DNA from: an uncultured Bacteroides sp.
GTDB taxonomy: Bacteria; Bacteroidota; Bacteroidia; Bacteroidales; Bacteroidaceae
Assembly: GCA_944322345.1 (NCBI GenBank)
Contig: CALUOO010000012.1
Span: 41,940-105,939 of the forward strand
Direction: 5' to 3'
Length of the DNA: 64,000 nucleotides
This document shows positions 37,008-46,206 of the stretch, in pieces. A program made the translations under genes and the position numbers. The notes beneath the pieces were generated by a model. That model ran no database searches and was not told the origin of the DNA. It was given only the letters and a program-made list of their open reading frames with translations. How positions within the stretch are numbered: the stretch's first letter is position 1; the number at the start of each line of letters is the position of its first letter.

Positions 37008-38108
37008 TTAGTCGATGTTATCCAATGTGACAGGCAGGTCTTTGCGAAGCTGCATGACTCCCGATGTAATAATTGTATCGCCTATCTGTAGTCCTTTGAC
37101 GACTTGCACTACTTTCTCATTACGTATCTCGCCTGTGGTCACTTCCATCGGCTGGGCTTTTCCTTCTTTATATAAATATACGATATCTTTACCCATTTCC
37201 GGTGTGATGGCTTCGGTGGGGATAGCAATGGCATCAGAAACTTCATTTTTCTTAATCAGGATGCTGGCGTATCCTCCGGGCGAAAGTTCTTGGAATTTAT
37301 TAGGATAGAGAGCACGTGCGTCGATGGTATAATTCTGACCTTCGTAGTTTACTCCTCCTTCTACGGCATAAATCTGTGCATCGTAGCTCTTGGTCTCTCC
37401 TACTCCCGAAACACTAAACTGGATGTTGGTACCTTTCTTTATCTCTTTGGCATAACGTTCGGCAACCGAGAACTCAATCTTCAGCGGAGCTCTTTTGGTC
37501 AGCCGGGCTACTACCGTAGAAGGCGAAGCGTATGTTCCCACGCTAATCTGACGAAGTCCGATAACACCATCGAATGGAGCCCTTAATTCAGTAAGCTCAA
37601 TCTCCGCCTTTACAATGTCAATTTCGGCGTTCAAGATAGCCAAGTCGGTTTTCACCTGTTCGTAGGCCTCTTTACTGACAGCATCTCGCTTGAGCAAAGC
37701 ATCCTGACGGAACACACGGTCTTCTGCCAGCTTCAACTGGGCAACCAGTTTTTGCAGTTGTGCCTGCAGCTGCCGGTCGTTTACCTTGGCAAGCAGTTGT
37801 CCCTTCTTAACAAATGAGCCTTCTTCAAAATGAATTTCCACTACTTTGCCCGATGTCTCGAAAGAGAGATCTACCTCTTCGTCAGGCTTTATAGTACCAA
37901 TCACAGTGTATTCGTCTGTTAACGGCTGCGGCTTTATTACTCTGGCGTTTACATTCAACGCCTTTTTCTTACTTTGCGAAGTACGACTCATAACCTTGTC
38001 TGCTTCAGTCAGTTCGTCGTTTGTTTTTGGCATTTGCGAGTAAATTCCTCCACCTATTATCCCAGCACCTATCAGCGTGACGATGCCCCATTTTACCTTC
38101 TTATTCAT
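37008..38108 (-). CDS. RND efflux periplasmic adaptor
   Basis: 366 residues, one N-terminal membrane anchor or signal (WGIVTLIGAGIIGGGIYS). Membrane-fusion-protein domains come next: a lipoyl half (DLSFETSGKVVEIHFEEGSFVKKGQLLAKVND), a helical hairpin (about 120-170), the second lipoyl half (LRAPFDGVIGLRQISVG) and beta-barrel domains. It bridges the RND pump and the TolC channel encoded next. It is the first gene of the operon. No regulator is adjacent; the 571-bp divergent gap upstream (38109-38679) holds a repeat array. Confidence 0.94.
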   Translation of the reverse strand: MNKKVKWGIVTLIGAGIIGGGIYSQMPKTNDELTEADKVMSRTSQSKKKALNVNARVIKPQPLTDEYTVIGTIKPDEEVDLSFETSGKVVEIHFEEGSFVKKGQLLAKVNDRQLQAQLQKLVAQLKLAEDRVFRQDALLKRDAVSKEAYEQVKTDLAILNAEIDIVKAEIELTELRAPFDGVIGLRQISVGTYASPSTVVARLTKRAPLKIEFSVAERYAKEIKKGTNIQFSVSGVGETKSYDAQIYAVEGGVNYEGQNYTIDARALYPNKFQELSPGGYASILIKKNEVSDAIAIPTEAITPEMGKDIVYLYKEGKAQPMEVTTGEIRNEKVVQVVKGLQIGDTIITSGVMQLRKDLPVTLDNID

Positions 38109-38338
38109 GGTGTAGTTATAGTTGTAGTATAGTAATAGTATGTTATATTCTTTTGATTAGACCAGAGTAAACAAAGAAGGTTTAATCCGGTTTTTCAAAA
38201 TCAAGAAAAAAATTCAGAACAATCTGAAATCATCATCTTTAATGAGTGACAAAGATACTAATTATCGGTTATACATCAATACTATATCTTTAAAGTTCTT
38301 CTTATAAACGATTAAAGCCTAAGAACACTGATTTTTTT

Positions 38339-38428
38339 GCGTATCACTAAGGTCTTCCTTTCGTATCATTATAGTGATACGAACGTATAACATCAGTGAT
38401 ACGAACGTACAACGATAGTGATACGCAA
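38339..38428. repeat. Tandem array, four 22-bp units, GTATCA/TGATAC dyads
   Basis: Units start at 38341, 38363, 38385 and 38407, exactly 22 bp apart. Left half-sites are GTATCA, GTATCA, GTATAA and GTACAA. Right half-sites TGATAC start at 38375, 38397 and 38419, 12 bp after their unit starts. The outer arms TTTTTTGCGTATCACTA and TAGTGATACGCAAAAAA can pair over the whole array. It lies in the divergent gap between the RND adaptor and mdh. The remainder of that gap shows an mdh -7-like TAATTTTG at 38620-38627 and no gene. Confidence 0.9.
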
Positions 38429-38679
38429 AAAACATTATAAAGAGAACCAATAATCACCGCAAGAAAAGCACTAAACTTTTAAACAAGACAGAAAAGAGAG
38501 ATAAACAACGAAATTGGCATAGCCCCAACAACCGGCTGACAAACGGAAAGAGCTACCGGATCGGTTGGTCCTTTAACTAAAATTATTATGGAAAAATTTC
38601 TCTAATGGGAATATCATTGTAATTTTGCGCCGTCAAAAAAAATGAGACTTATTATCAACTTTTTAAAATATATAGTATT

Positions 38680-39621
38680 ATGTCAAAAGTAACCGTAGTA
38701 GGCGCAGGTAACGTAGGTGCTACATGTGCAAATGTACTTGCTTTTAATGAAGTAGCAGACGAAGTAGTAATGCTGGACGTTAAAGAAGGCGTATCAGAAG
38801 GTAAAGCAATGGATATGATGCAGACAGCTCAACTGTTGGGCTTCGACACTACTGTAGTGGGCTGCACAAATGACTATGCTCAGACTGCTAACTCAGACGT
38901 TGTTGTGATTACTTCAGGTATTCCTCGCAAACCGGGTATGACTCGTGAAGAACTGATCGGAGTAAACGCCGGCATTGTGAAGTCAGTAGTACAAAACATC
39001 TTGAAATATTCTCCCAACGCTATTCTTGTAGTAATTTCTAACCCGATGGATACAATGACTTACCTGTCATTGAAATCTTTGGGCTTGCCGAAAAACCGCA
39101 TCATCGGTATGGGAGGTGCTTTGGACAGCTCACGTTTCAAATACTTCCTGTCTCAGGCATTGGGCTGCAACGCCAACGAAGTAGAAGGTATGGTAATCGG
39201 TGGTCACGGTGATACAACCATGATTCCTTTGACACGTTTCGCTACTTACAAAGGAATGCCGGTAAGCAACTTCCTTTCAGAAGAGAAACTGAACGAAGTA
39301 GCTGCTGCAACAATGGTAGGTGGTGCTACACTGACTAAGCTGTTGGGTACTTCTGCATGGTATGCACCGGGTGCTGCTGGAGCTTACGTAGTAGAATCTA
39401 TCATCCACAATCAGAAGAAAATGATTCCTTGCTCAGTATTCCTTGAAGGAGAATACGGCGAATCTGATATTTGCATCGGTGTTCCTGTTATTCTTGGCAA
39501 GAATGGTATTGAAAAAATCGTTGAGCTGGAACTGAACGAAGAAGAAAAGGCTAAATTCGCAGCCAGTGCAGCCGCTGTTCACAAGACAAATGCTGCATTG
39601 AAAGAAGTTGGTGCTCTCTAA
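38680..39621 (+). CDS. mdh: Malate dehydrogenase
   Basis: 313 residues of the lactate/malate dehydrogenase family. The Rossmann motif GAGNVGATCAN, substrate loop GIPRKPGMTREELIGVNAG (Arg residues select malate), the R-containing GALDSSRFKYF and the catalytic His in GGHGDTTMIPLTRF identify it. It interconverts oxaloacetate and malate in the reductive branch to fumarate and succinate, with NADH. The strong codon bias, the clear terminator (39655-39688) and monocistronic setting suggest high expression. Confidence 0.96.
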   Translation: MSKVTVVGAGNVGATCANVLAFNEVADEVVMLDVKEGVSEGKAMDMMQTAQLLGFDTTVVGCTNDYAQTANSDVVVITSGIPRKPGMTREELIGVNAGIVKSVVQNILKYSPNAILVVISNPMDTMTYLSLKSLGLPKNRIIGMGGALDSSRFKYFLSQALGCNANEVEGMVIGGHGDTTMIPLTRFATYKGMPVSNFLSEEKLNEVAAATMVGGATLTKLLGTSAWYAPGAAGAYVVESIIHNQKKMIPCSVFLEGEYGESDICIGVPVILGKNGIEKIVELELNEEEKAKFAASAAAVHKTNAALKEVGAL

Positions 39622-39654
39622 GTAAAAGTTGAGGTAATTACACCTTAAATATCC

Positions 39655-39688
39655 AAAGGGATTGTCTTTTGAAAGGCAATCCCTTTTT
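39655..39688 (+). terminator. Terminator of mdh
   Basis: Stem AAAGGGATTG/CAATCCCTTT with a 12-nt loop and a T5 run. Confidence 0.87.
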
Positions 39689-39849
39689 ATTTAAAAATCT
39701 ATCCGTTTTTCTTCTATTTTCACTCATACATTAAAAAACACTAAAAACTTTGCTCTTTTCGAGAAAGCCCATACATTTGTTTGTTGTCAATGCAATTATT
39801 GTCTACATAATAGAATAAAAAATTATCCTATTTCAAGCTACTGAACAAA

Positions 39850-41316
39850 ATGAAAAAAGTACTGATCCTGATACAACTATGTATCTTAACCTTAGCTATC
39901 AAGGCACAAGGAGTTCTTAGTTTAGATAGTTGCCGTGCATTAGCTCTAAACAACAACAAAGACTTATTGATCAGCAACGAAAAGATAAATGCAGCCCACT
40001 ATCAGCGGAAAGCAGCATTTACCAATTATCTGCCCAACTTTTCGGCGACAGGTGCTTATATGAGAAATCAAAAAGAATTCTCCTTGCTGAGTGCAGACCA
40101 AAAAGCCGCATTATCCGGATTAGGGACAAATCTGTCAGGACCTATCCAACAAGTTGCCAACAACATCGTCGCAGCCCATCCCGAACTTGCTCCTCTTATC
40201 GCCTCGCTGAGTGGAAAAATTGGAGCAGCACTGCCTGCCCTTGACGAAGTGGGAAACTCAATTGTCGATGCATTCCGAACCGATACCCGAAATGTGTATG
40301 CCGGTGCACTTACATTGACACAACCATTATTTATGGGAGGTAAGATACGGGCTTACAACAAAATTACCCGATATGCCGAAGAACTTGCACAACAACAGCA
40401 TCAAGCAGGCAAGCAGGAAGTAATCATGAGTACCGATCAGGCTTACTGGCAAGTAATTTCACTGGTAAACAAGCAACGGTTGGCAAAAAGTTATCTGCAG
40501 CTTTTGCAACAACTGGACAGCGATGTGGAAAAAATGATTTCCGAAGGAGTAGCAACCAAGGCTGACGGGCTGTCGGTACGGGTAAAAGTGAATGAAGCAG
40601 AAATGACGCTGACCAAAGTGGAGGACGGATTAAGCCTTGCACGAATGTTGCTATGCCAGTTGTGTGGAATAGACCTCAGCACCCCTATCCGATTGGCAGA
40701 CGAAGACATGAAAGACATTCCATTGCTCAATGCAGAAACAGGATTTGACATGTCTACGGCTTATGCCAACCGACCTGAGATACGGAGCCTTGAACTGGCA
40801 TCAAAAATCTATCAGCAGAAAGTCAATGTGACACGTTCTGAGCATCTTCCATCCATTGCATTAATGGGGAACTATATGGTTACCAACCCTTCTGTATTCA
40901 ATAGCTTTGAGAATAAATTCAAAGGTATGTGGAACATAGGTGTAATGGTTCAAGTTCCCATCTGGCATTGGGGAGAAGGAATATACAAGACCAAAGCGGC
41001 CAAAGCAGAAGCACGTATTGCAGAATACCAGTTACAGGATGCCAAAGAAAAAATAGAGCTGCAAGTCAATCAGGCTGCCTTTAAAGTGAACGAAGCAGGA
41101 AAGAAACTCGTAATGGCCAACAAAAATATGGAAAAGGCTGAAGAAAATCTCCGGTATGCCACACTGGGATTTAAGGAAGGAGTCATCGCTACAAGCAATG
41201 TGCTGGAAGCACAGACAGCATGGCTTTCTGCACAATCAGAGAAAATTGACGCACAGATAGATGTAAAGCTGACAGAAATCTATCTGAAAAAGTCTCTTGG
41301 AACATTGAAAGAATAA
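39850..41316 (+). CDS. TolC-family outer membrane protein
   Basis: 488 residues, signal peptide (KKVLILIQLCILTLAIKAQG) and two efflux-protein repeats rich in long helices (LDSCRALALNNNKDLLISNEKI opening). The outer membrane channel of a tripartite exporter. It heads a plus-strand operon with an HlyD-like adaptor and two ABC-2 permeases. A 533-bp run of non-repeat DNA separates this gene from no relative: the closest like gene in the window, at 32.5 kb, serves a different (RND) pump. Confidence 0.92.
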   Translation: MKKVLILIQLCILTLAIKAQGVLSLDSCRALALNNNKDLLISNEKINAAHYQRKAAFTNYLPNFSATGAYMRNQKEFSLLSADQKAALSGLGTNLSGPIQQVANNIVAAHPELAPLIASLSGKIGAALPALDEVGNSIVDAFRTDTRNVYAGALTLTQPLFMGGKIRAYNKITRYAEELAQQQHQAGKQEVIMSTDQAYWQVISLVNKQRLAKSYLQLLQQLDSDVEKMISEGVATKADGLSVRVKVNEAEMTLTKVEDGLSLARMLLCQLCGIDLSTPIRLADEDMKDIPLLNAETGFDMSTAYANRPEIRSLELASKIYQQKVNVTRSEHLPSIALMGNYMVTNPSVFNSFENKFKGMWNIGVMVQVPIWHWGEGIYKTKAAKAEARIAEYQLQDAKEKIELQVNQAAFKVNEAGKKLVMANKNMEKAEENLRYATLGFKEGVIATSNVLEAQTAWLSAQSEKIDAQIDVKLTEIYLKKSLGTLKE

Positions 41317-41392
41317 AAGTGGTCTCCATTTCGTTCAATAAAACATTTTTTTAATTCATCATTCGTAAAACCTTATAAAACTTTCAATAAAT

Positions 41393-42385
41393 ATGACACC
41401 TATCAAATCACAAAACAGTAATATGTTACTCGCATTTCTGACGTTACTGGGAGTAATTGCCATTGTAGCTGTTGTCGGATTCTTTATGCTTCGCAAAGGT
41501 CCTGAAATCATTCAGGGACAAGCCGAAGTAACCGAATACCGGGTATCGAGCAAAGTACCCGGACGTATTCTGGAATTTCGGGTTGAAGAAGGCCAACAGG
41601 TACACGCAGGCGACACACTGGCTATATTAGAAGCTCCGGATGTGATGGCAAAAATGGAACAAGCACGTGCTGCCGAAGCTGCTGCACAAGCTCAAAATGA
41701 AAAAGCTATCAAAGGAGCCAGACAGGAACAGATTCAAGCAGCCTACGAAATGTGGCAGAAAGCGAAAGCAGGTGTAACCATCGCCGAGAAATCATATCAA
41801 AGAGTAAAAAACCTGTATGAGCAAGGAGTAATGCCGGCACAGAAATTTGACGAGGTCACAGCACAGAGAGAGGCAGCCATAGCCACCGAGAAAGCTGCAA
41901 AAGCACAATATACAATGGCTAAGAACGGTGCCGAACGTGAAGATAAGATGGCAGCCGAAGCTCTAGTAAATAGAGCCAAAGGAGCCGTTGCAGAAGTGGA
42001 ATCATATATCAAAGAAACTTACCTTATTGCACAGGCCGACGGTGAAGTATCTGAAATTTTCCCAAAAACAGGAGAACTGGTAGGGACAGGAGCTCCTATC
42101 ATGAATATAGCACAAATAGACAATATGTGGGTCACTTTCAACGTGCGAGAAGATCTGCTTAAAAATCTTACAATGGGAGCAGAGTTTGAAGCGACTGTAC
42201 CCGCTTTAGAAAATAAGACTATTCAGTTAAAAGTATATTATCTGAAAGACTTGGGTACTTATGCCGCATGGAAAGCGACTAAAACGACCGGACAGTTTGA
42301 TTTGAAAACATTTGAAGTAAAAGCCCGCCCGACAGCATCTGTAGAAAATCTTCGCCCCGGTATGTCTGTCATCATTGATAAATAA
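41393..42385 (+). CDS. HlyD-family secretion adaptor
   Basis: 330 residues. One N-terminal membrane helix (LLAFLTLLGVIAIVAVVGFFML), then the lipoyl half (EYRVSSKVPGRILEFRVEEGQQVHAGDTLAIL), a long Ala/Glu/Lys coiled-coil hairpin (about 90-205), the second half (LIAQADGEVSEIFPKTGELVGTGAPI) and a beta-barrel end. It connects inner membrane permeases with the TolC channel. The next gene begins 2 bp after its stop, so they are translationally coupled. Confidence 0.92.
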   Translation: MTPIKSQNSNMLLAFLTLLGVIAIVAVVGFFMLRKGPEIIQGQAEVTEYRVSSKVPGRILEFRVEEGQQVHAGDTLAILEAPDVMAKMEQARAAEAAAQAQNEKAIKGARQEQIQAAYEMWQKAKAGVTIAEKSYQRVKNLYEQGVMPAQKFDEVTAQREAAIATEKAAKAQYTMAKNGAEREDKMAAEALVNRAKGAVAEVESYIKETYLIAQADGEVSEIFPKTGELVGTGAPIMNIAQIDNMWVTFNVREDLLKNLTMGAEFEATVPALENKTIQLKVYYLKDLGTYAAWKATKTTGQFDLKTFEVKARPTASVENLRPGMSVIIDK

Positions 42386-42387
42386 TT

Positions 42388-43569
42388 ATGAGAGAAAAAG
42401 AAAAGAAATATATAGCACTGTGGCAAGTTATGCAACGGGAATGTCGCCGGCTCGTGGCACGACCATTATACCTGTTTTGCATGGTAATCGCTCCATTGTT
42501 CTGCTACATTTTCTTCACTACATTAATGGATTCGGGATTGCCACAAAACCTACCAGCCGGCGTGGTAGATATGGACAACTCATCTACTTCCAGAAACATC
42601 GTCCGTAACCTGGATGCTTTTACTCAAACAGGCATTGTTGCACACTACAGCAATGTAACTGATGCTCGTATTGCACTTCAGGAAGGAAAAATTTACGGTT
42701 TTTTCTATATTCCTAAAGGCACTTCTTCAGAAGTGCAAAGTCAGCGTCAGCCTACTGTTTCTTTCTATACCAACTATTCTTACCTGATAGCTGGCTCTCT
42801 GCTGTTCAGAGATATGAAAATGATGGCAGAACTTACCTCTGGAGCTGCCACACGATCTGTTTTATACGCCAAAGGTGCAACAGAAGATCAGGCAATGGCT
42901 TATCTACAGCCTATTGTCATCGATACTCACCCTTTGAACAATCCATGGTTAAACTACTCTGTCTACTTGTGCAACACGCTGATTCCCGGTGTATTAATGT
43001 TACTGATCTTCATGGTAACCGTATACTCCATTGGTGTAGAAATCAAAGACCGCACAGCACGTGAATGGTTGCGTATGAGCAATAATTCCATATACATTGC
43101 TTTAGCAGGAAAGCTCCTCCCCCATACTGCTGTTTTTTTTGTAATGGGAGTCTTTTATAATGTATATCTATACGGTTTCCTACACTTCCCGTGCAATAGC
43201 GGCATTCTGCCTATGATATTTGCAACACTCTGTCTGGTCATTGCCTCACAATGTTGTGGAGTGGTCATGATAGGCACACTGCCAACACTACGGCTGGGAT
43301 TAAGTTTTGCTTCACTATGGGGAGTGATATCTTTCTCTATTTCAGGCTTTTCATTCCCAGTAATAGCAATGCATCCTATGCTTCAGGCATTAAGCAATCT
43401 TTTCCCATTACGTCATTACTTCCTGATTTATGTTGATCAGGCACTGAATGGATATAGCATGGCATATTCGTGGATAAACTACATGGCACTATTGATTTTC
43501 ATGCTACTTCCTTTCCTTGTAGTCCATCGCCTGAAGGAAGCCTTAGTTTATTATAAATACATACCTTAA
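42388..43569 (+). CDS. ABC-2 type permease subunit
   Basis: 393 residues. One N-terminal helix (CMVIAPLFCYIFFTTLM) precedes a large periplasmic domain, then five helices at about 195-385, the YhhJ/ABC-2 membrane layout. No Walker A or B motif is present, so it is permease only. It is coupled to the next permease (2-bp gap) and to the adaptor. Together they resemble HlyD-dependent exporters, but no ATPase gene is in the operon. Confidence 0.9.
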   Translation: MREKEKKYIALWQVMQRECRRLVARPLYLFCMVIAPLFCYIFFTTLMDSGLPQNLPAGVVDMDNSSTSRNIVRNLDAFTQTGIVAHYSNVTDARIALQEGKIYGFFYIPKGTSSEVQSQRQPTVSFYTNYSYLIAGSLLFRDMKMMAELTSGAATRSVLYAKGATEDQAMAYLQPIVIDTHPLNNPWLNYSVYLCNTLIPGVLMLLIFMVTVYSIGVEIKDRTAREWLRMSNNSIYIALAGKLLPHTAVFFVMGVFYNVYLYGFLHFPCNSGILPMIFATLCLVIASQCCGVVMIGTLPTLRLGLSFASLWGVISFSISGFSFPVIAMHPMLQALSNLFPLRHYFLIYVDQALNGYSMAYSWINYMALLIFMLLPFLVVHRLKEALVYYKYIP

Positions 43570-43571
43570 AA

Positions 43572-44840
43572 ATGAAAGAAATCAGATTCAAAGATAAAAT
43601 CACTCAAGGAATAAACGACCTGTTCTACATCTGGCGGCAGGAATTCCGTACTACCTTTCGCGACCAGGGAGTATTGATTTTCTTTATCCTTGTTCCGCTT
43701 GCCTATCCGTTGCTCTACAGTTTTATCTACAACAACGAAGTGGTACGTGAAGTGCCGGCTGTAGTGGTCGACGATTCTCATTCTTCTTTGAGCCGGGAAT
43801 ATCTTCGGAAAGTGGATGCAACGCCCGATATTCAGATTGTATCTTATTGTGCCGATATGGAGGAAGCCAAACAGATGCTGAAAAACCGATTGGCATATGG
43901 TATCATTTACATGCCAGCCGATTTTAGCGACAACATTGCCAAAGGGGAGCAGACACAAGTCAGCATTTATTGCGACATGAGCGGATTGCTGTATTACAAA
44001 TCGATGTTGCTTGCCAATACAGCAGTGTCATTGGATATGAACGAGGATATCAAAATAGCCCGCAGCGGAAACACAACAGAAAGAGAAGATGAAATCACGG
44101 CCTATCCTATTAAGTACGAAGAAGTAGCGATGTTTAATCCTGCAACCGGATTTGCCGCTTTTCTGATTCCAGCTGTACTAATATTAATTATCCAACAGAC
44201 ATTATTGCTGGGAATTGGCTTGTCGGCAGGAACAGCCCGTGAACAGAATCGTTTCAAAGATTTAGTTCCAATCAATCGTCACTACAACGGCACACTAAGA
44301 ATTGTATTAGGCAAAGGACTCAGCTATTTCATGGTTTATGTTCTGATCTCATTCTATGTTTTATACATCGTCCCCCGCATTTTCAGCCTCAACCAGATCG
44401 GACAACCTGATGCACTTGTTCTATTCGTAACTCCTTACCTGGCCGCCTGCATATTCTTTGCCATGACAGCTTCCATTGCCATCCGTAACCGCGAAACATG
44501 TATGCTGATTTTCGTGTTCACATCCGTCCCGTTGCTGTTCATCTCCGGCATCTCATGGCCGGGAGCATCTATTCCGGCATTCTGGAAATATGTTTCTTAC
44601 CTGTTCCCATCAACGTTCGGCATCAACGGATTCGTTAAAATCAACAACATGGGCGCCACCCTGAACGAAGTCTCGTTCGAATACAAAGCATTATGGCTAC
44701 AGGCAGGAATCTATTTCATCACCACCTGCCTTGTTTACCGCTGGCAAATCATGATGAGCCGCAGGCATGTGATAGAAAAGTATAAGGAGATGAAAAGGGA
44801 ATTGGCGGACAAAGAGACGGACAATGTCCCCAGCAGATAA
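43572..44840 (+). CDS. ABC-2 type permease subunit
   Basis: 422 residues, same architecture as the previous gene: first helix (GVLIFFILVPLAYPLLYSFI), periplasmic domain, five C-terminal helices with FTSVPLLFISGISWPGASIP near 320. The pair probably forms a heterodimeric membrane pore. No nucleotide-binding domain is fused. The last about 25 residues are charged and cytosolic. It ends the operon; no clear terminator follows, only the repeat array at 44866-45013. Confidence 0.9.
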   Translation: MKEIRFKDKITQGINDLFYIWRQEFRTTFRDQGVLIFFILVPLAYPLLYSFIYNNEVVREVPAVVVDDSHSSLSREYLRKVDATPDIQIVSYCADMEEAKQMLKNRLAYGIIYMPADFSDNIAKGEQTQVSIYCDMSGLLYYKSMLLANTAVSLDMNEDIKIARSGNTTEREDEITAYPIKYEEVAMFNPATGFAAFLIPAVLILIIQQTLLLGIGLSAGTAREQNRFKDLVPINRHYNGTLRIVLGKGLSYFMVYVLISFYVLYIVPRIFSLNQIGQPDALVLFVTPYLAACIFFAMTASIAIRNRETCMLIFVFTSVPLLFISGISWPGASIPAFWKYVSYLFPSTFGINGFVKINNMGATLNEVSFEYKALWLQAGIYFITTCLVYRWQIMMSRRHVIEKYKEMKRELADKETDNVPSR

Positions 44841-44865
44841 AAACAGCCATTATAAACCGGCATAT

Positions 44866-45013
44866 AGCAGAAACCCGCGAGTTTCCGGCCGTTGCAGGCA
44901 TCCGACAGGCAGAAACCCGCGAGTTTCCGGTCGCTGCAGGCATCCAATAGGCAGAAACCCGCTGGTTTCTACTTTCTACATCCTCAGACGTATAGAAACC
45001 TGCGGGTTTCTGT
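44866..45013. repeat. Tandem array with ~42-bp period, GAAAC/GTTTC dyads
   Basis: GAAACC occurs at 44870, 44912, 44954 and 44995, spaced 42, 42 and 41 bp. Each starts a 16-bp dyad: GAAACCCGCGAGTTTC twice, then GAAACCCGCTGGTTTC and GAAACCTGCGGGTTTC. The changes keep the GAAAC/GTTTC arms. The 26-bp spacers of the first two units are similar (GTTGCAGGCATCCGACAGGC against GCTGCAGGCATCCAATAGGC). It fills the space between the second permease and the convergent hydrolase. Confidence 0.88.
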
Positions 45014-45039
45014 TTACCGGCCACCCCGTTTCCTGCCGC

Positions 45040-46116
45040 TTACCGGAGATATTGGCGGAAGAACTTTTCGATCTTGTCAAATGGAATCATCTTTAAATTA
45101 TCATACAAATCCACATGGCTTGCACCGGGAACAATCAGCAACTCTTTATTATCTCCCTTCAGTTTCTTAAAGGCATCTTCACTAAAATAGCGCGAATGAG
45201 CCTTCTCACCATGAATCAAAAGTACGGCGCTTCGAATTTCATCGCTATACGTCAGAATAGGCATATTGATAAATGAAAGAGAAGAGGTTTTATTCCATCC
45301 GTTGTTCGAATTCAGCGAACGGGGATGATAGCCACGCTTTGTTTTATAATAAGCATAATAGTCTTTCACAAACTGCGGAGCATCATCGGGCAGCGGATCC
45401 ACTACTCCCCCAGCCAAATCACAAGTACCCTTCCGGGCATCCTCCGTACGCTGTGCATTCAGTTGTTTTTTCAGTTCATAACGTCCGTCCGCATCCAAAG
45501 AATCGAAATATCCATTAGCATTTACACGGCTCATGTCGTACATGGTAGAAGCAACTGTTGCCTTAATCCGTGTATCAATGGCTGCAGCATTGATAGCAAA
45601 TCCTCCCCATCCACAAACACCCAGAATACCGATACGTTCAGGGTCTACATCATCACGGATAGACAGGAAATCGACTGCCGCACAGAAATCTTCCGTATTA
45701 ATGTCAGGAGAAGCTACATAACGTGGTGTACCCCCGCTCTCACCTGTATAGGAAGGATCGAAAGCCACAGTCAGGAAGCCTCGTTCGGCAAGCATCTGTG
45801 CATAAAGTCCGGACACTTGCTCTTTTACGGCTCCAAACGGACCGGAAACTGCAATGGCAGGCAGCTTTCCCTCTGCATGTAAAGGGATATACAAATCAGC
45901 AGCAAGCGTAATACCATAACGGTTGCAGAAGGTCACCTTACTATGGCGTACCTTATCGCTCTTCGGGAATACCTTGTCCCATTCTTGAGTCAATTTCAGA
46001 TTGTCGTCAGTCATAATAATATTGGAATTTAAATGATTGTTTGCTGACAACGGACACCATGCCACATACAGACATGCCACCCAAGCCAGAGATAATGTTT
46101 TCAACAATTGTTTCAT
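45040..46116 (-). CDS. Exported alpha/beta hydrolase, dienelactone hydrolase-like
   Basis: 358 residues with a signal peptide (LSLAWVACLYVAWCPLSANN). An alpha/beta hydrolase core follows: the oxyanion region AVSGPFGAVKEQVSGLYAQ, the nucleophile elbow GVCGWGG (Cys in the usual Ser position), the acid region LLIHGEKAHSRYFSE and the catalytic His in GASHVDLYD. A Cys nucleophile is known from dienelactone hydrolases. The substrate is unknown. The AraC-type gene upstream on the same strand, 90 bp away, may control it. Confidence 0.85.
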   Translation of the reverse strand: MKQLLKTLSLAWVACLYVAWCPLSANNHLNSNIIMTDDNLKLTQEWDKVFPKSDKVRHSKVTFCNRYGITLAADLYIPLHAEGKLPAIAVSGPFGAVKEQVSGLYAQMLAERGFLTVAFDPSYTGESGGTPRYVASPDINTEDFCAAVDFLSIRDDVDPERIGILGVCGWGGFAINAAAIDTRIKATVASTMYDMSRVNANGYFDSLDADGRYELKKQLNAQRTEDARKGTCDLAGGVVDPLPDDAPQFVKDYYAYYKTKRGYHPRSLNSNNGWNKTSSLSFINMPILTYSDEIRSAVLLIHGEKAHSRYFSEDAFKKLKGDNKELLIVPGASHVDLYDNLKMIPFDKIEKFFRQYLR

Positions 46117-46120
46117 ATCA

Positions 46121-46153
46121 CTCTACTTTTGATTTACCAATGCAAAAGTAGAG
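46121..46153. promoter_or_regulatory. Inverted repeat containing the hydrolase -7 box
   Basis: CTCTACTTTTG at 46121-46131 and its exact complement CAAAAGTAGAG at 46143-46153, 11-bp arms with an 11-bp spacer. Each arm contains a perfect -7 TACTTTTG, one facing each way. The minus-strand copy is placed 27 bp before the hydrolase start. It could be an operator for the adjacent AraC regulator. Confidence 0.5.
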
Positions 46154-46206
46154 CGAAAAATGAAGAAAGACATTACTGACAGGCTCAAAGAAAGTTTCTC
46201 AAAGGT

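Noticed and set aside
44824-45096. 90-residue plus-strand frame after the second permease
   Set aside because: It only reads through the 42-bp repeats and has no upstream signal.
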